A stretch of DNA of 64,000 nucleotides, from positions 10,985,037 through 11,049,036 of the forward strand of contig NC_052673.1 in the NCBI RefSeq assembly GCF_016802725.1, read 5' to 3'. A program made the position numbers and the translations under genes. This document shows positions 38,501 through 51,382 of the stretch, one piece after another; position 1 is the first letter of the stretch; every line of letters starts with the position of its first letter. Below the pieces are notes generated by a model that saw nothing but the letters and a program-made list of their open reading frames with translations, did not search any database and was not told where the DNA came from. Source of the DNA: Solenopsis invicta (Eukaryota > Arthropoda > Insecta > Hymenoptera > Formicidae).

Positions 38501-41500
38501 AGTGACTGGTGCGGTAACTCTGTTTTGAAGCCCTACACAGAATAAACGAAAGATATTTTCTAGGCTAGATTCTTAGAAGGAAGATAATTTCGATTTTTTA
38601 TCCATTTGATTTTTTTGTCTATTGTTTTGTATAAAGTTTGATGAGTAATTAAGTGTATTAATAGCACTCACTTTTTCCAGGCGCAAAATCCTCTTGAACC
38701 ATCTCTGGAGAAGCTCATCGAGTCGTTGAAGATCTTTGACCGACTGTTCGCCGATTTCGAGCTATGCTACGTCGGCGCCATGGTACCGGTGAAGTCGACA
38801 AAGGAGTACGAGCAACAGGAGCTCGTGTGCGTATTATTTTCAGAGACCTTGCAGCGAGCGCTTGAACGCGGGTTGTTGGACCAAGCGGATGTAGATAACT
38901 ATGAACCGGCTTTAATGTTCACTATTCCTCGCTTGGCTATTGTTTCGGGACTTCTGGCACCGCCTGGAGGACCGTTATGTCTCAACTCACCTGACACCAT
39001 AAGCGAGATGTTTAGACCTTTTAGAGTAAGGAATTAACTTGAAAATTATTGTTAACCACTTGCATGAAAGTTATTGCTTACATGAGCTAATGAATTTCTT
39101 TAAAAGTTCCATATAATATGTTAGAAAATATCTCTATTTTCAAAATATCAAATATTGAAATGAAATTATATAGCATTAAATAAACTTAACTTGTTACATG
39201 ATGAAATTTTCTATGGTTCTTTCAAGAAAAATATATACTTATTATTTAATAATAATTTTCATGAGTTAAAAGAAAAAAAATTGAATATAAAATAACAATA
39301 TCTTCAAACCTGGAATTAGAAATATATTCTTTGATATATATATCAATGTTTCTTTCATGTAATTTTATAAGCATATAGAAAAGCGAACTCTCAATGTATA
39401 ACATGATGATCAGTATTTATTTATCTTTACATTTAATTATATTACAGTTATTTGTTTTTATAATAACTAAATATATCATTTTTTTCTTAATTTGACAAAT
39501 ATATTCAATTTATTTTTAGACTCTCCTTCTCAAAATAAGAGAACTATTGTGGACGTTAAATAACCGTGAGTTATACATGCTGGAGAAGTTATTATGCTCG
39601 AACGAGGAGCCGTCAGGCTCGATTACGCACTCGACGAAATCGACATGTCAGGACATACCGGATTTGGAAGAATACGTTCATAATTTTTATACTGGTTACC
39701 CGAATTGTAAAGAATTTATCGTTGATTTCTATACTGTGACGAGAAATACAGGCAACAACATGGACGAGGTAGCGAGCGATGCGGTTCAATCGTTGGACGA
39801 AAGTAGCAGAGGCGATCAATTATTGAGCACGAAGCATGAGCAGGGCAGAAATGGACGTAAAAAGAAGAAAAATACAAAAATCAAGAATGAAGATTTAAAC
39901 TTATCTTCGGATGTGTTTGATGACGAGTGTGATGAGAGTAACGCAATATGTGACAGCGCCGAAAAGATGCATCAGAGTGATAGGGAAAGTGTTGATGAAC
40001 GAATGCAATACGAAATACGGGAAATATCTGACGCTTCGCACGATATTGGACAATTTCTTCGTGACTGTGATTCAGTTTCCAATGATGGGAATGACGCTAG
40101 AGAGAGTCCCGATCCGACGATACAGAATAACGTTACGATATTAAACGTTGTACCGGGAACTAGCACTTCAAGTACCATCGAAGATGTACAGAATGAGGAA
40201 GGATTTGTTACTCCCGACTTAACTAAAATATTTGAGGAATACTCCGACAATATGGAGATTCCGCATCTGTTTAATCAAATCACTCATGAAAATACCGTAG
40301 ACAATGAGGTTGCGCATATGTCTGAGAATACTTTATCCGATCCAGATTCTAAGAAACTTATCTCAGAGGCGAATAAAACGCTTTCAAATCTTTTGTTGGA
40401 CTCTGGTGAATGCCCGAATGAGATCTCGGAACAAACCGATTCAGGGATATGTACGGTAATATCATCTGAGAACACCAGCTTGTACGACAAGAGTCCAGAA
40501 GAAAAGAAGACGTTTGCCAATGACATTCAACCGGACGAATGCGGCGTGTCAGACGAAGAAGATATGCAGGAGAATACCAGCTATTCTTGTTCCAATATGA
40601 ACTCACCGAAGAAAAAGGATCCTGCTGTTTCGGAGAACTTGTGCGTTTGTGGCACGAAGAGCGTGAGCAAAGCACCATCGTTGGATCATCCGATCGAAGT
40701 GCCTGGTCTGCATTCAAACGGGGACCGAGAGTCCGCCGGCAAAAACATTCCACGAATATCGTCGAACTTTGATGGCACTAACGAAGAATTTATTGGCGTC
40801 GCATACGGTAACGGCCAACTGACTCTCTGTGATTCCAACCAGTCTACCTTTCAGATAAACTATTCGGAGAATTGGGAGAACCTCAATTTGAATATAGACG
40901 CATCAAGTTCCAGGAAGGAATTCTGGGGTGACTTAAAATGTGAGAACTGCCCGTCCACATCTCGAAGTATCGAGAAAATTGACAGCAAAAAAATCGAGAG
41001 GTATACGCAAGATAAAATTAGAAAAGCCAGAACCGAAAAACAACGACGGCGACACCAACACAAGCTGGACCGAAACACGCACAAAGCTCACAATAAATCG
41101 GGAGAGAAGAGACACAACCTGCAGATCATGCGAGCGGCCACGAGTACCGAAAGCTCCAGATCAAATTCCACGGATCGATGCTTGAATGCCCGATTGACCA
41201 ACTTCGGCGCCAGCTTGCATCTTGGCCAGAATACTAGACAAATACCGAATTTTGGCAGTCGCAGTCCTCACCTAAGTCCACGACTTCATCACTTTGAGTG
41301 TTCGCGCGGACAATGCTGCTGCAATCTTGGTACACACTGCGTGAACAGACGTTCATCGCCACAGAATAGAAAGTTGCTAGATCACAGAAGATCCAAATCC
41401 GAGCAGATCGCCAAAATGAAGAGAAGAGACGTCGAAAAGAGGGAAAGGTATGAACGAGATAAATACGCGCGAATAGAACATAATAAGAGAAAACCTGGAA

Positions 41501-43505
41501 ACGGAAGTAGTTTAATGAATGATGGATTGGGTCCTAGGACGGATAAGAGCGGCTTGGTGTCGGAGATAGCAACTACGCCGCAGAACGTGGTTTGTCATGA
41601 ATATCAAAGTGCAAAAGACACTAACACACACAGATCTGCGCGAGCGATGAGACTGGTCAACGCATCGACAGTATCCAACGTATCGTGTTTAAATCCTCAT
41701 CAGTCTTTAAGTTATAAACCCGACGTAGCATCTAGTTCGAGTTATTCAAGCTTCTGTGACTCGAGTTCGGAAACCAGCGAGTTTCACAGCGATTGTCAGG
41801 ACGACGAGGAGATTGCATTGGCGATGCAAGCTGCTGAGATTGCAAATAGAAATCAAATTAGAGCCAAATTTCGGTAAGAGGATGTATTGTTATTTTATTC
41901 ACCAGCTGTTGTGTGAATAATGATATAATTATACTTTGAGTCAATTTTTCGGTCTATTTAAATGATATGCTAAATGCTGAAATTTAAAAAAGTTTACTGA
42001 CTTGATTGATGTGCAATGAAAATGTTCAACATTTGGTCTCTACATTTTCTTTTTTAACATGTTTTTGTTTTATTTATAAGCTTTGCATATCTTCCATTTA
42101 TAAGCTTTCCATATATTCATCTTTTTTTCTTTATTGATGCCTATTTATTTCATATTTTTTAATATTATTTATATAATCTCTTTTCGGAAAAAAAATGAAA
42201 TACTATTATTACATTTCCAGGTCTTCGGAAGATCTTGTCCATCGTCTCTTCGTTTGTATAGCAGGTGTGGCAGACCAATTACAAACAAATTTTGCATCGG
42301 ATTTGCGGAACATTTTGAAATGCGTTTTTCTCATGAACAGTAGTCAGACAATAGAGGACACTGAAGAATCGAAAGATCCGAATTTGGCTTCCACGGCGAA
42401 TGCATCAATAGATACAGCGGAAACAGAAAGTATTCATGAGCGGCAAGAGTCATTACCAGAATATGAAGATGTAGAGGAAACTGCTTCGATACACGACCGA
42501 AGTATGAATATGTTGATTTTTTCATTCGTAAATTTTACTTAACAAATATGTGTGGTTATCCATTGTTAGTATCTAAACATTTTTATAATTTATATATATA
42601 TATATATGCTTATTTGATTTAGATTTATTTTTTGAAATATGATAAATTTCTTAAATATTTAATAAATGCTTTATTGGTTCAGTTGTATATTGTAATGCAT
42701 ATGAACTAAACAAGTATTTATTAAGTGTTTAACTCAAAATTTTCTTTCTAAAAGAAAATTTAATAAATTTAGCCATAAATATATATAAATATTTTATATA
42801 TATGATAAATTATAAAAAATAAAAATAATAAATATAATTGTAAGATTATTTCACAAATATAAAAAATGTAATGTTTTAACTTCTATTTGATATGAAATAT
42901 ACAATATATAATTTCTTTTTTAATTTTTAAACAAAAAAATAGAATTTTTTCATGGACATTTAAAAATTTACTTTTAAGTTTTTCCTAAGAATGAAATATT
43001 AATTATTTAATATGTATCAATTATATAAAAATAGTACATTAAATATAACTACGGCCGGTATTCATAGTCGATTCTTATATTTAAGATCGTCGTAAGTATC
43101 ATCTTAAGATGTCATCAATCAATCAGAGAGCCGTATTAGTATCTTAAGACGATACTTAAAACGATCTTGAAATAAGAATCGACTATGAATATCGGCCTAT
43201 ATCCACTTTTTTTCATTTCTATAGCTTCTCCAGTCACCGAGAGGGGGGAAGAGTGCGTCGAAAGAGCACCTGCTTGGGTGCCGGACAACGATGCGCCAAG
43301 GTGTATGGCTTGTCAAGCGGGATTCACGGTTGTGCGACGTAGACATCATTGCCGAAATTGTGGTAAAGTGTTCTGTGGTCGTTGCAGCAGCAACAACGTT
43401 CCACTGCCTCATTTCGGGCACACGAAACCTGTAAGGGTGTGCAACAGGTGTTTTCTGTATCAAGTGACGCCTTTTACGGTCTCTCAAGTTTCGTCCACTA
43501 GATGA
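23566..43505 (+). CDS. Lst2: Lateral signalling target protein 2 homologue (ZFYVE28), FYVE zinc-finger protein
   Basis: Coding exons: 23566-23604, 37814-38236, 38681-39025, 39520-41873, 42221-42501, 43225-43505. All introns are GT-AG and all phases join, giving 1,240 residues. The start is the ATGATG at 23566; the 13-residue first exon M-M-E-S-I-R-K-W-F-Y-R-P-K ends AAG|GTGAAT. Residues about 14-310 form the conserved LST2 N-terminal region (e.g. [41 protein letters not shown]). Residues about 310-1060 are acidic/serine-rich and then basic, probably disordered, with a Cys-rich patch near 860. Residues about 1165-1225 are a FYVE finger (WVPD, RRRHHCRNCG, RVCNRC), which binds PI3P on endosomes. 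In worm, fly and human the family promotes EGFR degradation, limiting signalling. Longer than Drosophila Lst2, mainly in the middle region. Very confident. Confidence 0.95.
24645..24762. mobile_element. MITE, TTTAATCTCGG family, copy 1
   Basis: The arms TCCATTTTCACCAATG ... TTTTAATCT and AGATCGAAGTTA ... CATTGATGGAAATGGA pair imperfectly over about 40 bp. The central GTTAAACCGAGAT relates it to the copies at 32094-32203 and 32860-32974. Confidence 0.55.
24914..25421. mobile_element. Non-autonomous element, about 508 bp, CAGRGTTGGGTA termini
   Basis: The left end CAGAGTTGGGTAAATTAA is matched by the reverse complement of the right end (CAGGGTTGGGTAGATAAA). Subterminal DNA is rich in AAGTTAA repeats on both sides. 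The CAG-start short TIR is typical of hAT elements, but I could not define an 8-bp duplication. A diverged copy without clear ends lies at about 19974-20440. Confidence 0.65.
26890..27100. mobile_element. MITE, ACTGAGAAAAA family
   Basis: Begins TATACTGAGGAAAAAAG and ends CTTCAGTGTATA. The arms extend over about 70 bp including AAATTTTTCAACT/GTTGAAAAATTT and TTCAAGTA/TACTTAAATTGAA. Flanking TA suggests a TA target. Confidence 0.7.
27116..27268. mobile_element. MITE related to GGCCGRTATTCATAG family
   Basis: The ends GACCGTATTCATAG and CTATGAATACG are inverted. Subterminal AGAAACGGCGAAGATTCCTTG is partly mirrored by AAGAAATCCTCATTTCTT, and GTCTTTGTTTC by CAAAACAAAGAC. Degraded. Confidence 0.6.
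27779..28002. mobile_element. MITE, ACTGAGAAAAA family
   Basis: Ends ACACTCAGAAAAAAAAGTT and AACTTTTTTTTCTCAGTGT. Inner arms carry TTAACTTGATTAAATTTTCC and its degenerate complement. Same family as 26890-27100. Confidence 0.75.
30914..31103. mobile_element. MITE, ACTGAGAAAAA family, right end lost
   Basis: The left end GACTGAGAAAAAAGTTGTTAA and the inner inverted arms (AACTCGATTAAATTTCTTC / GAAGAAATTTAATCAAGTT) are clear. The outer right TIR is missing, after TCAGTCAAATTAAATAA. Confidence 0.65.
31732..32085 (+). repeat. Dispersed repeat, about 355 bp, copy A
   Basis: Shares order and sequence with 35217-35595 (direct) and 33600-33965 (reverse). Diagnostic strings are TTTCTTCAAATCAAAGAAAC, GGAACRRCCAA, and GAAAGTACTG/GAAGGTACTG. 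No coding capacity; probably a non-autonomous transposon. Confidence 0.65.
32094..32203. mobile_element. MITE, TTTAATCTCGG family, copy 2
   Basis: Palindrome with arms of about 45 bp: GTGGGTTGACTTTGATCTCG ... TTAGCTTACTC pairs with GAGCAAGCTAA ... CAAGATTAAATTTAATCTAC. Confidence 0.6.
32860..32974. mobile_element. MITE, TTTAATCTCGG family, copy 3
   Basis: AAACTTTAATCTCGGTGGTT and TAACTTGC pair with GTAAGTTAAAACCGAGATAA. Same family as 32094-32203, about 650 bp away. Confidence 0.6.
33413..34268. mobile_element. TTAA-flanked nested DNA element, about 850 bp
   Basis: Starts ATATACACAAT and ends ATTGTGTATAT. TTAA occurs at both junctions (33410-33413 and 34268-34271), the duplication expected for piggyBac-type transposition. 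It carries a reverse-oriented copy of the 31732/35217 repeat (about 33600-33965). The termini are not the CCY of classic piggyBac, and no transposase remains. Confidence 0.7.
33414..33471. repeat. 58-bp near-perfect palindrome
   Basis: Two 29-bp arms with one mismatch, without spacer. Centre GTTAAATTTAAC, ends ATATACAC and GTGTATAT. It looks like two copies of the TTAA-element terminus joined head to head; it could form a cruciform. Confidence 0.85.
35217..35595 (+). repeat. Dispersed repeat, about 380 bp, copy B
   Basis: Direct copy of 31732-32085: shared AATTGATAAARTYGTTTCTT near the start, TTTCTTCAAATCAAAGAAAC near the end, and the string AACAAAAGGAACGGCCAAA. Confidence 0.65.
36681..36888. 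mobile_element. MITE, ACTGAGAAAAA family
   Basis: Degraded outer ends (TATCGAAAAAAATTG / TTTTCTTCCCAGTGT). Inner arms such as CTCGATTAAATTTCTTCAAG and its complement TGAATTGAAAATTTAATTAAG place it in the family. It is the last MITE before Lst2 exon 2. Confidence 0.6.
43053..43197. mobile_element. MITE, 145 bp, GGCCGRTATTCATAG family, in last Lst2 intron
   Basis: Best preserved member: begins GGCCGGTATTCATAGTCG, ends CGACTATGAATATCGGCC. The arms extend over ATTCTTATATTTAAGATCG and its complement, and the centre contains AATCAATCAGAGAGCC. It ends 27 bp before the acceptor of Lst2 exon 6, so it forms part of the intron 3' end. Confidence 0.85.
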
Positions 43506-43621
43506 ATGTTTCTGAAGTGGCTTGTAAATCCGATTATTTTTTATTGAATTCCTTATGCGATACACTTTCTTTTCAACATGCATATTCGCGCAAAATTTGG
43601 TGACTGTAATTTTCGTAATAT

Positions 43622-43627
43622 AATAAA
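43622..43627 (+). terminator. Lst2 polyadenylation signal
   Basis: AATAAA 117 bp after the Lst2 stop codon. Other AATAAA hexamers occur further downstream (e.g. near 44870), so longer 3'UTRs are possible. Confidence 0.5.
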
Positions 43628-46600
43628 ATAAGCAAATATTCTTGTATTTCATAGAAACAGGTCTCAAAGTTTCGATAGAACATGTATAATTATGTGATAT
43701 ACTTGTCCGGTGTTAAAAAGTTTAGTTCAGTGAATTAACCGCTGCTTTGTTAGTTGAAACACGTTATTCAACTAAGAAATTAAAGTAAATTTTTGAACTG
43801 TGCGAGTATTCTCCTCTTTTTTTTTTACTTCGTAAGTGATACAAAGTTACATTGAATATATATCGAAAAAATTTGGTGACACTTCGATTTATCCAATTCT
43901 CAATGTATAATTTGTAAAAAGAGAAGCTGCAGACAGGCGCGTTTGTACAAAAACGAATAGAGGAGAATTGGAGACAAATCGCTGTCGCTAGATTGCTTTT
44001 TGCGTTATTTGTGCACTTAATTTGTGCTCTATAAATATTTTATCTATAGATATATAGGCGCTAATCGCTCATATTTTTACACATCATGATTAAATATCTC
44101 TCAAGAAGGAATAATCCAATCGGTAAGCTGCGGCAATGTAATTTGATTTGGGTATATTTGGGTGTAAGGTTTCTCGCATATATTCATTTCAAATTTTATT
44201 TAAGAAGATTGTATCTTTGTATTTAAGCGATTGTATAGAAGATTATTTTTAAGCGCTTCTGTACATTACTATTATTATTCTTACATCATTTTTATTTTAG
44301 TTATTATTTCTCATAAATTTAATTCTTATAAAAATTTATTGTTTAAATAATAATTATTATTAATTTCTTAAGTTATATCGCTGTGCAGAAGTTTATAAAC
44401 CGATTTTTTTTTTCTGTCAAAGATGTGTGTGATAAAACCTTTCCCACATTTTGTATTCTAAAACAAAACAAAAATACGACAAATACACATAAGAAAAAAG
44501 CTAGTTGCAGTTAGTTTCCGAAATAAGAATGTAATAGCTAAATTTTTAGCTGTATACAACTGAAATTAAAGTACCACGCATAGATTTTTGTTGCTGCAAT
44601 TAATCTTTTTTTCCGTGTATGAATATATCATGAAAGAGGTTCTCTAGTTTTTCTCATACAATTTAGGAATTTTAGAAAAATCACATTAAAAAAAAATTTA
44701 TAATATAGCCATTTCTGAATTTGTTTTCAAGTTTTTTTGACTGTACAGTTTTCTTGAAACTTAAAATGTAACGTTCTAAAATAGCATTGAGTCTTATGTG
44801 AAAGAGAATTTTAAGTAATTTAATCGTAAACAAAATATAAGAATTTTGAAATACTGTATTTATAAGAAAGAATAAAATTTGAATATTTTGGAATTAAAAT
44901 GAATGAAACATATGTTGTGATCTGTTTACTGTTTTTTTTTGCAAAATTATGGATTAAATATACGAGGGCCAAGAACGAACAACAAATTAAAGGATATTAA
45001 ATACTTAAGTAAATTTAACCGTCGATTATATAATTAACGTTATAACGAAACTGATTTCAACTGTACACAGTCTTCTTCAGTCACGATTTACTAACTTAAT
45101 TATAAATTAATCCCTTTCAATATAATAAATATATTATAATAAAGTAAAAGATCTAATATAATAAACATAATATAACAACAATTAAGTAAGTCTGCGTATA
45201 TTAAAGTTAGCAATTATGATCAAGTAAATGAACTGGAGATCTTCAGAATTAAACTGCAAACGTCATGTAATTAAACTTATCTGGATGGTTTTATTTTTGT
45301 TCTTTTTGCCTAATTTTCTATTTTCTTTGTCACCTTATCATCTCCACAAGTGAAAGTAGGTTGACAATTAACTTTTGATGTTGCAAAATTTGAATTAAGT
45401 ACAATCCATTATGAACCTGATGTAATGTTTGGAGTAACAATATAACACTATTGATTGTTTGCGATTAAAAAAATTAAAATCTCATATTTTTATGTTACAG
45501 TAATGTCAAATATTTATGAATTATACAATTTTTTTTAAATATGACGTATTAGAAAACATGACAACGACGCTTGTTGAGAACAACTACACTGAGAAAGATA
45601 TTGAAAAATTTAAGATATAAATTTATTTTATTAAAATATATCTTTATTTAAATACAAAATAAAATCATATTTCTCGTAAATAAACTAATTCATAAAAATA
45701 TTCACAAAAATATATATTTTGTCATCACAATCAATTTTTTTTATAATAAATATCAAATAAAACGTTAGAAATAACATTGCTAATATTTTGATTTTTCTCA
45801 GTGTACATTTAAATTATTATTATAAACAATAAATGAAAAAAATAATGAATAAAAGCAATAAAAATATAATAATTGTTATTTAAAAATATTTTCTTTAGAA
45901 TATTGATAAATGTTCACATAAAAAAGAATTATTTTAATTATTTTAATTATAATTAATTCATTATTTATTATTTTGAAGATGGCAATGCCAAACGCTTCTT
46001 TGTTAAAAAATACATGTGAATGAAAAGTCATGTAATTCTTCTTCACTTTTTTGATAGCTGGAGAACCTCCTTAAGTTATCGAAATATTTAGCAATTGCAA
46101 GTGTAAATAATATTATTGGTACATGGACATATATAATATAAATAAATATTGTTTTGAATTATTAACGAAAGCATGGAGCACACACGTATTTAAAAAAGGG
46201 ATTTCAACTTATAATTAGATAAATATTAATTTAAGGTTTCAAATGAGCGCATAGGCAATTGTTACGTCGTGGTTGTCTCAATATGAAGATTCTTTTCTTT
46301 CGACAAATCTAGACTTTTCATTACAATAACCGAAAAATTGTATTTAAAATTTATGCTCTTCTGATGGGTTTTAGTTGACAATCGACAGTTGATTTTCCAT
46401 GGAAAGCAAGCTTTCTCGCGAAAGTTTAAGACTTACAGCATCATTTTCGAAGCGTCAAATTATATATAGTGTATATACATCTGTGTAATGTACAATGTGT
46501 AGGAAAATACGTATGCACGTTTAAACGAATAAGAGAGAACAGAACGAAAATTTCACGTTCATTAGTTGGATCACGCTGTAATTATTACCGCGATTAGAAT

Positions 46601-49600
46601 TTCTAAGCGTCTACTGCCCGCTGGAGTGTTTTGGAGTATATACACAGGTGCGTTAGAGCACACACCACTTAGCTCCTGTGCCAAATTTACGACAATAAGT
46701 TTCCTCTTTCTTATATCTCGCACGAATTTGGTTCCTATTGGAAAGCTCGTACAAGATGCTTCCGATTACTGTGAAACATTGTGTTGCGTTAAAGGTTTTG
46801 GGAACTGTATTTGTGACAGACTTGGCGTAGCACGTGCGCTCCATGATTGATAAAGACTGGTTTGAATGATATAGATCCTTCGCTCATTAACATTTCATGT
46901 ATTTGTCGCGATTAATATAAATTTCAAATGACAGATTTATATCGTTACCAATTTTGTTTCTTATGTTTTAAGATATCGGTTTTCACAAGAGACAATTTTA
47001 TCAGCAATTTTTCTCAAATTCTCGTTAATCTTGTTATCAATAGACAAAAGTCAATACAAATTCAAAATGATTTAACAACTACTTTTGAACACATTTAATT
47101 AAAAAAAAAATTAGTGGAATCGAATTGTATTCATCAGTGTGAAAATTGAGTACACACAATAGTGTTTAAACGATTGTATAAATTGAATGGCGAGTCGATT
47201 TACTGCGGTTAAAATCGCGCGAAGCAAAGACGTTAATTGAAAGCGATGTATATCAATTAATCTGACGTTTAGACATGTAATTATGATTATCGATTTTCAT
47301 ATGGACGTAGCATGTAATGTTCTCTAAAATAACGAATAGCGATATCACTCGGTCAGATTCGGAAGTCGTTGTATATTATAATCGCGTATGCGTATTGTAA
47401 ACTACAGGTAGGACTTTTTACCATTTGAAGAAAAAAATCTTGTATAATGTCTACGGAACGGCGAGAGTGCTTGTAAGTCGTGAAAAAGGTAGTAAGAAAG
47501 AAATTAAAAAAAAATGAACTTATTTCTGTAAGGAGCACATCGAGTATACCTTTAGATTACAGATGTTTAGACGGAGAGTTATTTTTTACACACACTCGTA
47601 ATCAATGCCTTGCTAGAATATCGTGCTTTCAATTACGAATGCGACGAAAAGTCTCTGGCTAAAAAAAAGTTTAGTGATTAAGCGCGAACCGCTGCTAAGC
47701 AACTCATCTTCTCTATATATGTGCGAGTCATTTTGGTAATCAGGTTTTCCCCTGTGCCTAAATTATCATAGGCATCGAACTGTATTAATACTGGAACACT
47801 TCGATGTTTCCGAAAAGAAAGAAAAAATGATCTAAAGATATCCTTGGTGAAAAAAATTCTCATATTTTTAAGAATTTTTCATATTTCAAATTTATGAAAA
47901 TGTTCTGAAAAAATACCTTAAATATCTTAAAGTTTTATAAGTTTTCCTTAAAAATTATAGAATGAGAAGTCTTAGAATATTCAGAATTTACATATATAAA
48001 GAAATCTAAAAAAGATGTAAACTTTTTCAGAATTTGTGAAAAGTATTCCAGTTAAAAAATCTGAATAATATTGTAGAAGAAATTGTATAAAATTTATATA
48101 GAATTTTTAAAAAATTATCTAATTCGAAAAAAATTTTCACCAGGGATGCCTCTCTTTTCTCTCTTTCTCTCAGCTAGTACAGTTTAATAAATTATATTCT
48201 ATAAAGGAACATAGAAATAATATAAAATATAAAACAATATACTAACAGAAGGTTCGATTAGAAATTACTGCAGATTAGAAATGCTTTATATTCACATTGA
48301 ACTTGTGTTTTGTCAGTAAAGTTTACTGGCACAATTTAACATCAAAGTATTGTTAATTAAATCAAAAATATGACTCACTGGACCAACTAAACCTTCAATA
48401 GAGGAATGTATAAAATTTCCACTGTATTTATCTGCATGGAAATGGAAACAGAGGAATAGAACTTTCTCCTTGTGAAAGCAAAAAACTCAGGTGACACGTG
48501 ATTCCAGGAGTAATCAATTCGTAGTTTTTTTAGATTTAACTCCAAGCTTTACTCCATATATGTATATGATTCAATATGTAAGAGATTGATTAAAGAATTA
48601 AAGAGTGTAAAGAATTTAAAAGAAAATTTTGAGAAACATATTCCAACTAAGGACAAATATCCGATGAAGAGGAAGAATGATTTTAAAAAATCTATCTTTC
48701 AATAAATTTAATTCTCTTGATGCGAACACTTCGCTTGTGTAGAAAGGAGAGTTCCAGTATTACCATAGTTCAGTGATCGCAGACTAGCCTGTGAATATAA
48801 ATTAAACGAACATAAAAGCGTGTAAAAAAAAGGGAAAGTAGATATGTAAAAAAAATTGATGAAATGAGATATAGGATCGATCAAAGATCACGATGTTGTG
48901 AATGAATTGGAATAATGAGAAAAGCTTTACGTTTTGTATCTATGCGAAATAAAAAAAAAATATATATATAAAATATATAATATTAATGATTAATGTTGAC
49001 GGAATTAATATTATAGAAGAAAATTAAGGCTTATTTTTAAATCGACTACTTTCACAATAGTTCGTTGACTAGCTACGTCACTCTACATTCTCTTTCGGCA
49101 TCGTGATTTTGATTCACTCGATGCATCGAGGGGCTTACGATTTGCCAATTAAGAAATTTTCAAAGCAACAAAATGTACCCCCTCTAAATTATTTTTGTAT
49201 TATTTGCCTAAGTATACGTGTAGAAACGTATTCTTAGCGCGTTTGACATTGAATCATCTTGAAAGGTGCATAATCGATTTGCCGGATTAATTAATGACCG
49301 GTAACAGCGTGTAACCAATGGCAAAACAGTTAGTAATTGCTATTGATATGATAGTATCAATTTGACACCGAATTCATTTGCAATCCATATCGAAAGGCTA
49401 ACGATACGTGATATTACGTCACGTATCCATGATCTTAGAGGAATGAAAAAATACATGTAAAGATAAATACAATTATAGACGGATGTGTATTCGCGTGTGT
49501 GCATGGGCATATGCGTGTATGTATATAAGCGTGCAAATAACAACTATTCGCAATATTACATCATGAGACGAAGCGTCTCTTTGAATGCACTGTGGTTTCG

Positions 49601-51303
49601 GTAATGGATGTATTCAGACACGAATATAAATAAAATTTGTTAATTAAAATGTTAAAATCTCTGATTTTTATCTCTGATTTTAGCGATCACGTAACTGTTT
49701 CCCTAAGGCGGAGATGTAAAAAGTGAACATTTTATCATTAAAGTTAATGAGAAATTTTTCACTTTTCATATTTCTTGAGGCGAAAAAAGTTATGTGATCG
49801 TTGCCCAGATATTAACATCCGTTGAAAACAGATTTTGAAAGAATTTACTGCAAATTGTTCCCGGCAAAATGTATAAGGTGAAATCCACAAGAGAGGAAAA
49901 ATAAAATAAAAAATTTAAGTAAAATTAATTGTCCGAATTAATTAAAAATTGCATTGATTGCATTCAGAATATTCTTTTCTGCTTCTACAATTCGATAAGT
50001 ATTCACACAGAGAAAAAGAAATTTATATTAAAAAAAATTATATAACGTTTTAATTCAAAATTTTTGTAAAAAATCTAATAAGTATATGAATGAAAAATAT
50101 AAAATTTCCTGTTTCAATAATAAACTATATAAAAAAATATGTATTTAAAAGTCGCAACGGACCAGCAGCAATGGGTAAAAGCAACGTATTGTGAGGGATT
50201 TTTATTTTTACTTTTTAGATGACAATTTTAGAGCAAAGAATGTAAACATATCTAATTTCAGTGGTATTTATCGAAATTAAACGTTTGTAATTTAAATACA
50301 TATAATATATGGAAAAAATATTACCCGATAAATAGTATTTTATCCTAAAGTAAAGATGGCTGCCGCGACGAAGAAGAATAAGAGTAGGAGTCTAGTAGAG
50401 AAGTGGATTTAGCTTGTATACGTTTTTCACGAGACTACTAGTCCCACTATTGTCTATCACGCATGCTCGATGTAACTTGAACAAAGATAAAGATATCTCT
50501 CAACATGCTCCTTGTCAGATCACTTCTTCGACTACGTTCAGCGGGAAAAGCAGCTCAGGGAGCGATTCTTTATTACGATTGGTTTCTATATTTAGATTCA
50601 GCGAAGAGCCAATCTTATTAAAGATTTACTCAACCATTGCACAACTGTTGTCTTCTGAAAGCAGCTTCAGCATAGGCGTTACATAGCAGCGCCGCGCACT
50701 CCAGTATTACATTTTAATGATTTTCTATGCTACTAATTTATATTATTACTGACATTTTATTTGATCAAAATGAAATAAAAATTTAACATAATACAATTAA
50801 AAATCACTGGACTTCTTGAAGAAAAAATACTGCGTATCTCCCACATCAATGTGTATTAATAACAAATTTATAGCATAATATTAATTTTGTTACAATTCTT
50901 AATCAAGTTAAATGCTCCAAGTTTTTGTTGACATTTTAAATAGTTAAAGCGTCATATATTAACTAGAAGCTATAAAAACATCTTGACTAATTGAAGCAAA
51001 GACTATCTTACTGGTCGAGCACCAAAATGATAAAAAAAACCTCTGAAAAATCCTTTTGATTTTTGTAACAGCTTTTTTATTTCTTGTCAACTGTTACTTG
51101 TATTAGCAAGTATCATGAGGTGTATGTCAAGTATTTGTAATGTATGTATAGTTATGCTTCATTTGTTTCAGTGTCACAAGTTTTTCTTGACTCAATTACT
51201 TATTTGTTACAACTTTGCTGTATGAAATATCTGAAAAAAAAGAAATATCACATGTTACATTTTTTTCTTATATTAATAAATAACATTTTGTTTTACTATC
51301 ATT
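43628..51303. other. AT-rich intergenic DNA between Lst2 and bicaudal
   Basis: The convergent genes end on both sides. No supported gene. It contains an ACTGAGAAAAA-family element at 45587-45805, a hairpin motif at 45055-45080, and less AT-rich unique DNA at 46380-46900 and 50150-50710. The latter two have short frames of 60-95 codons that I do not recognise; neither shows paired splice sites. Confidence 0.6.
45587..45805. mobile_element. MITE, ACTGAGAAAAA family
   Basis: Begins TACACTGAGAAAGATATTG and ends TTTTGATTTTTCTCAGTGTA. The interior is AT-rich and only weakly inverted. Flanking TA on both sides. Confidence 0.65.
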
Positions 51304-51309
51304 TTATTT
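51304..51309 (-). terminator. bicaudal polyadenylation signal
   Basis: AATAAA on the minus strand, 74 bp beyond the stop codon at 51383. It gives a short 3'UTR, usual for this highly expressed gene class. Confidence 0.6.
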
Positions 51310-51382
51310 ATTTACTATTATTTTAGAGTACGCATGAAGATATCTTGATGTATCCATTGGTTAATTACCTTAGTATTCATTC

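Noticed and set aside
46566..46850. 94-codon plus-strand and 63-codon minus-strand frames
   Set aside because: Composition is not extreme, but neither is recognisable, they overlap each other, and no flanking splice sites or conserved motif were found.
50355..50411. 18-codon frame beginning with a good start context (M-A-A-A-T-K-K-N-K)
   Set aside because: Too short to support; no neighbouring exon or promoter evidence.
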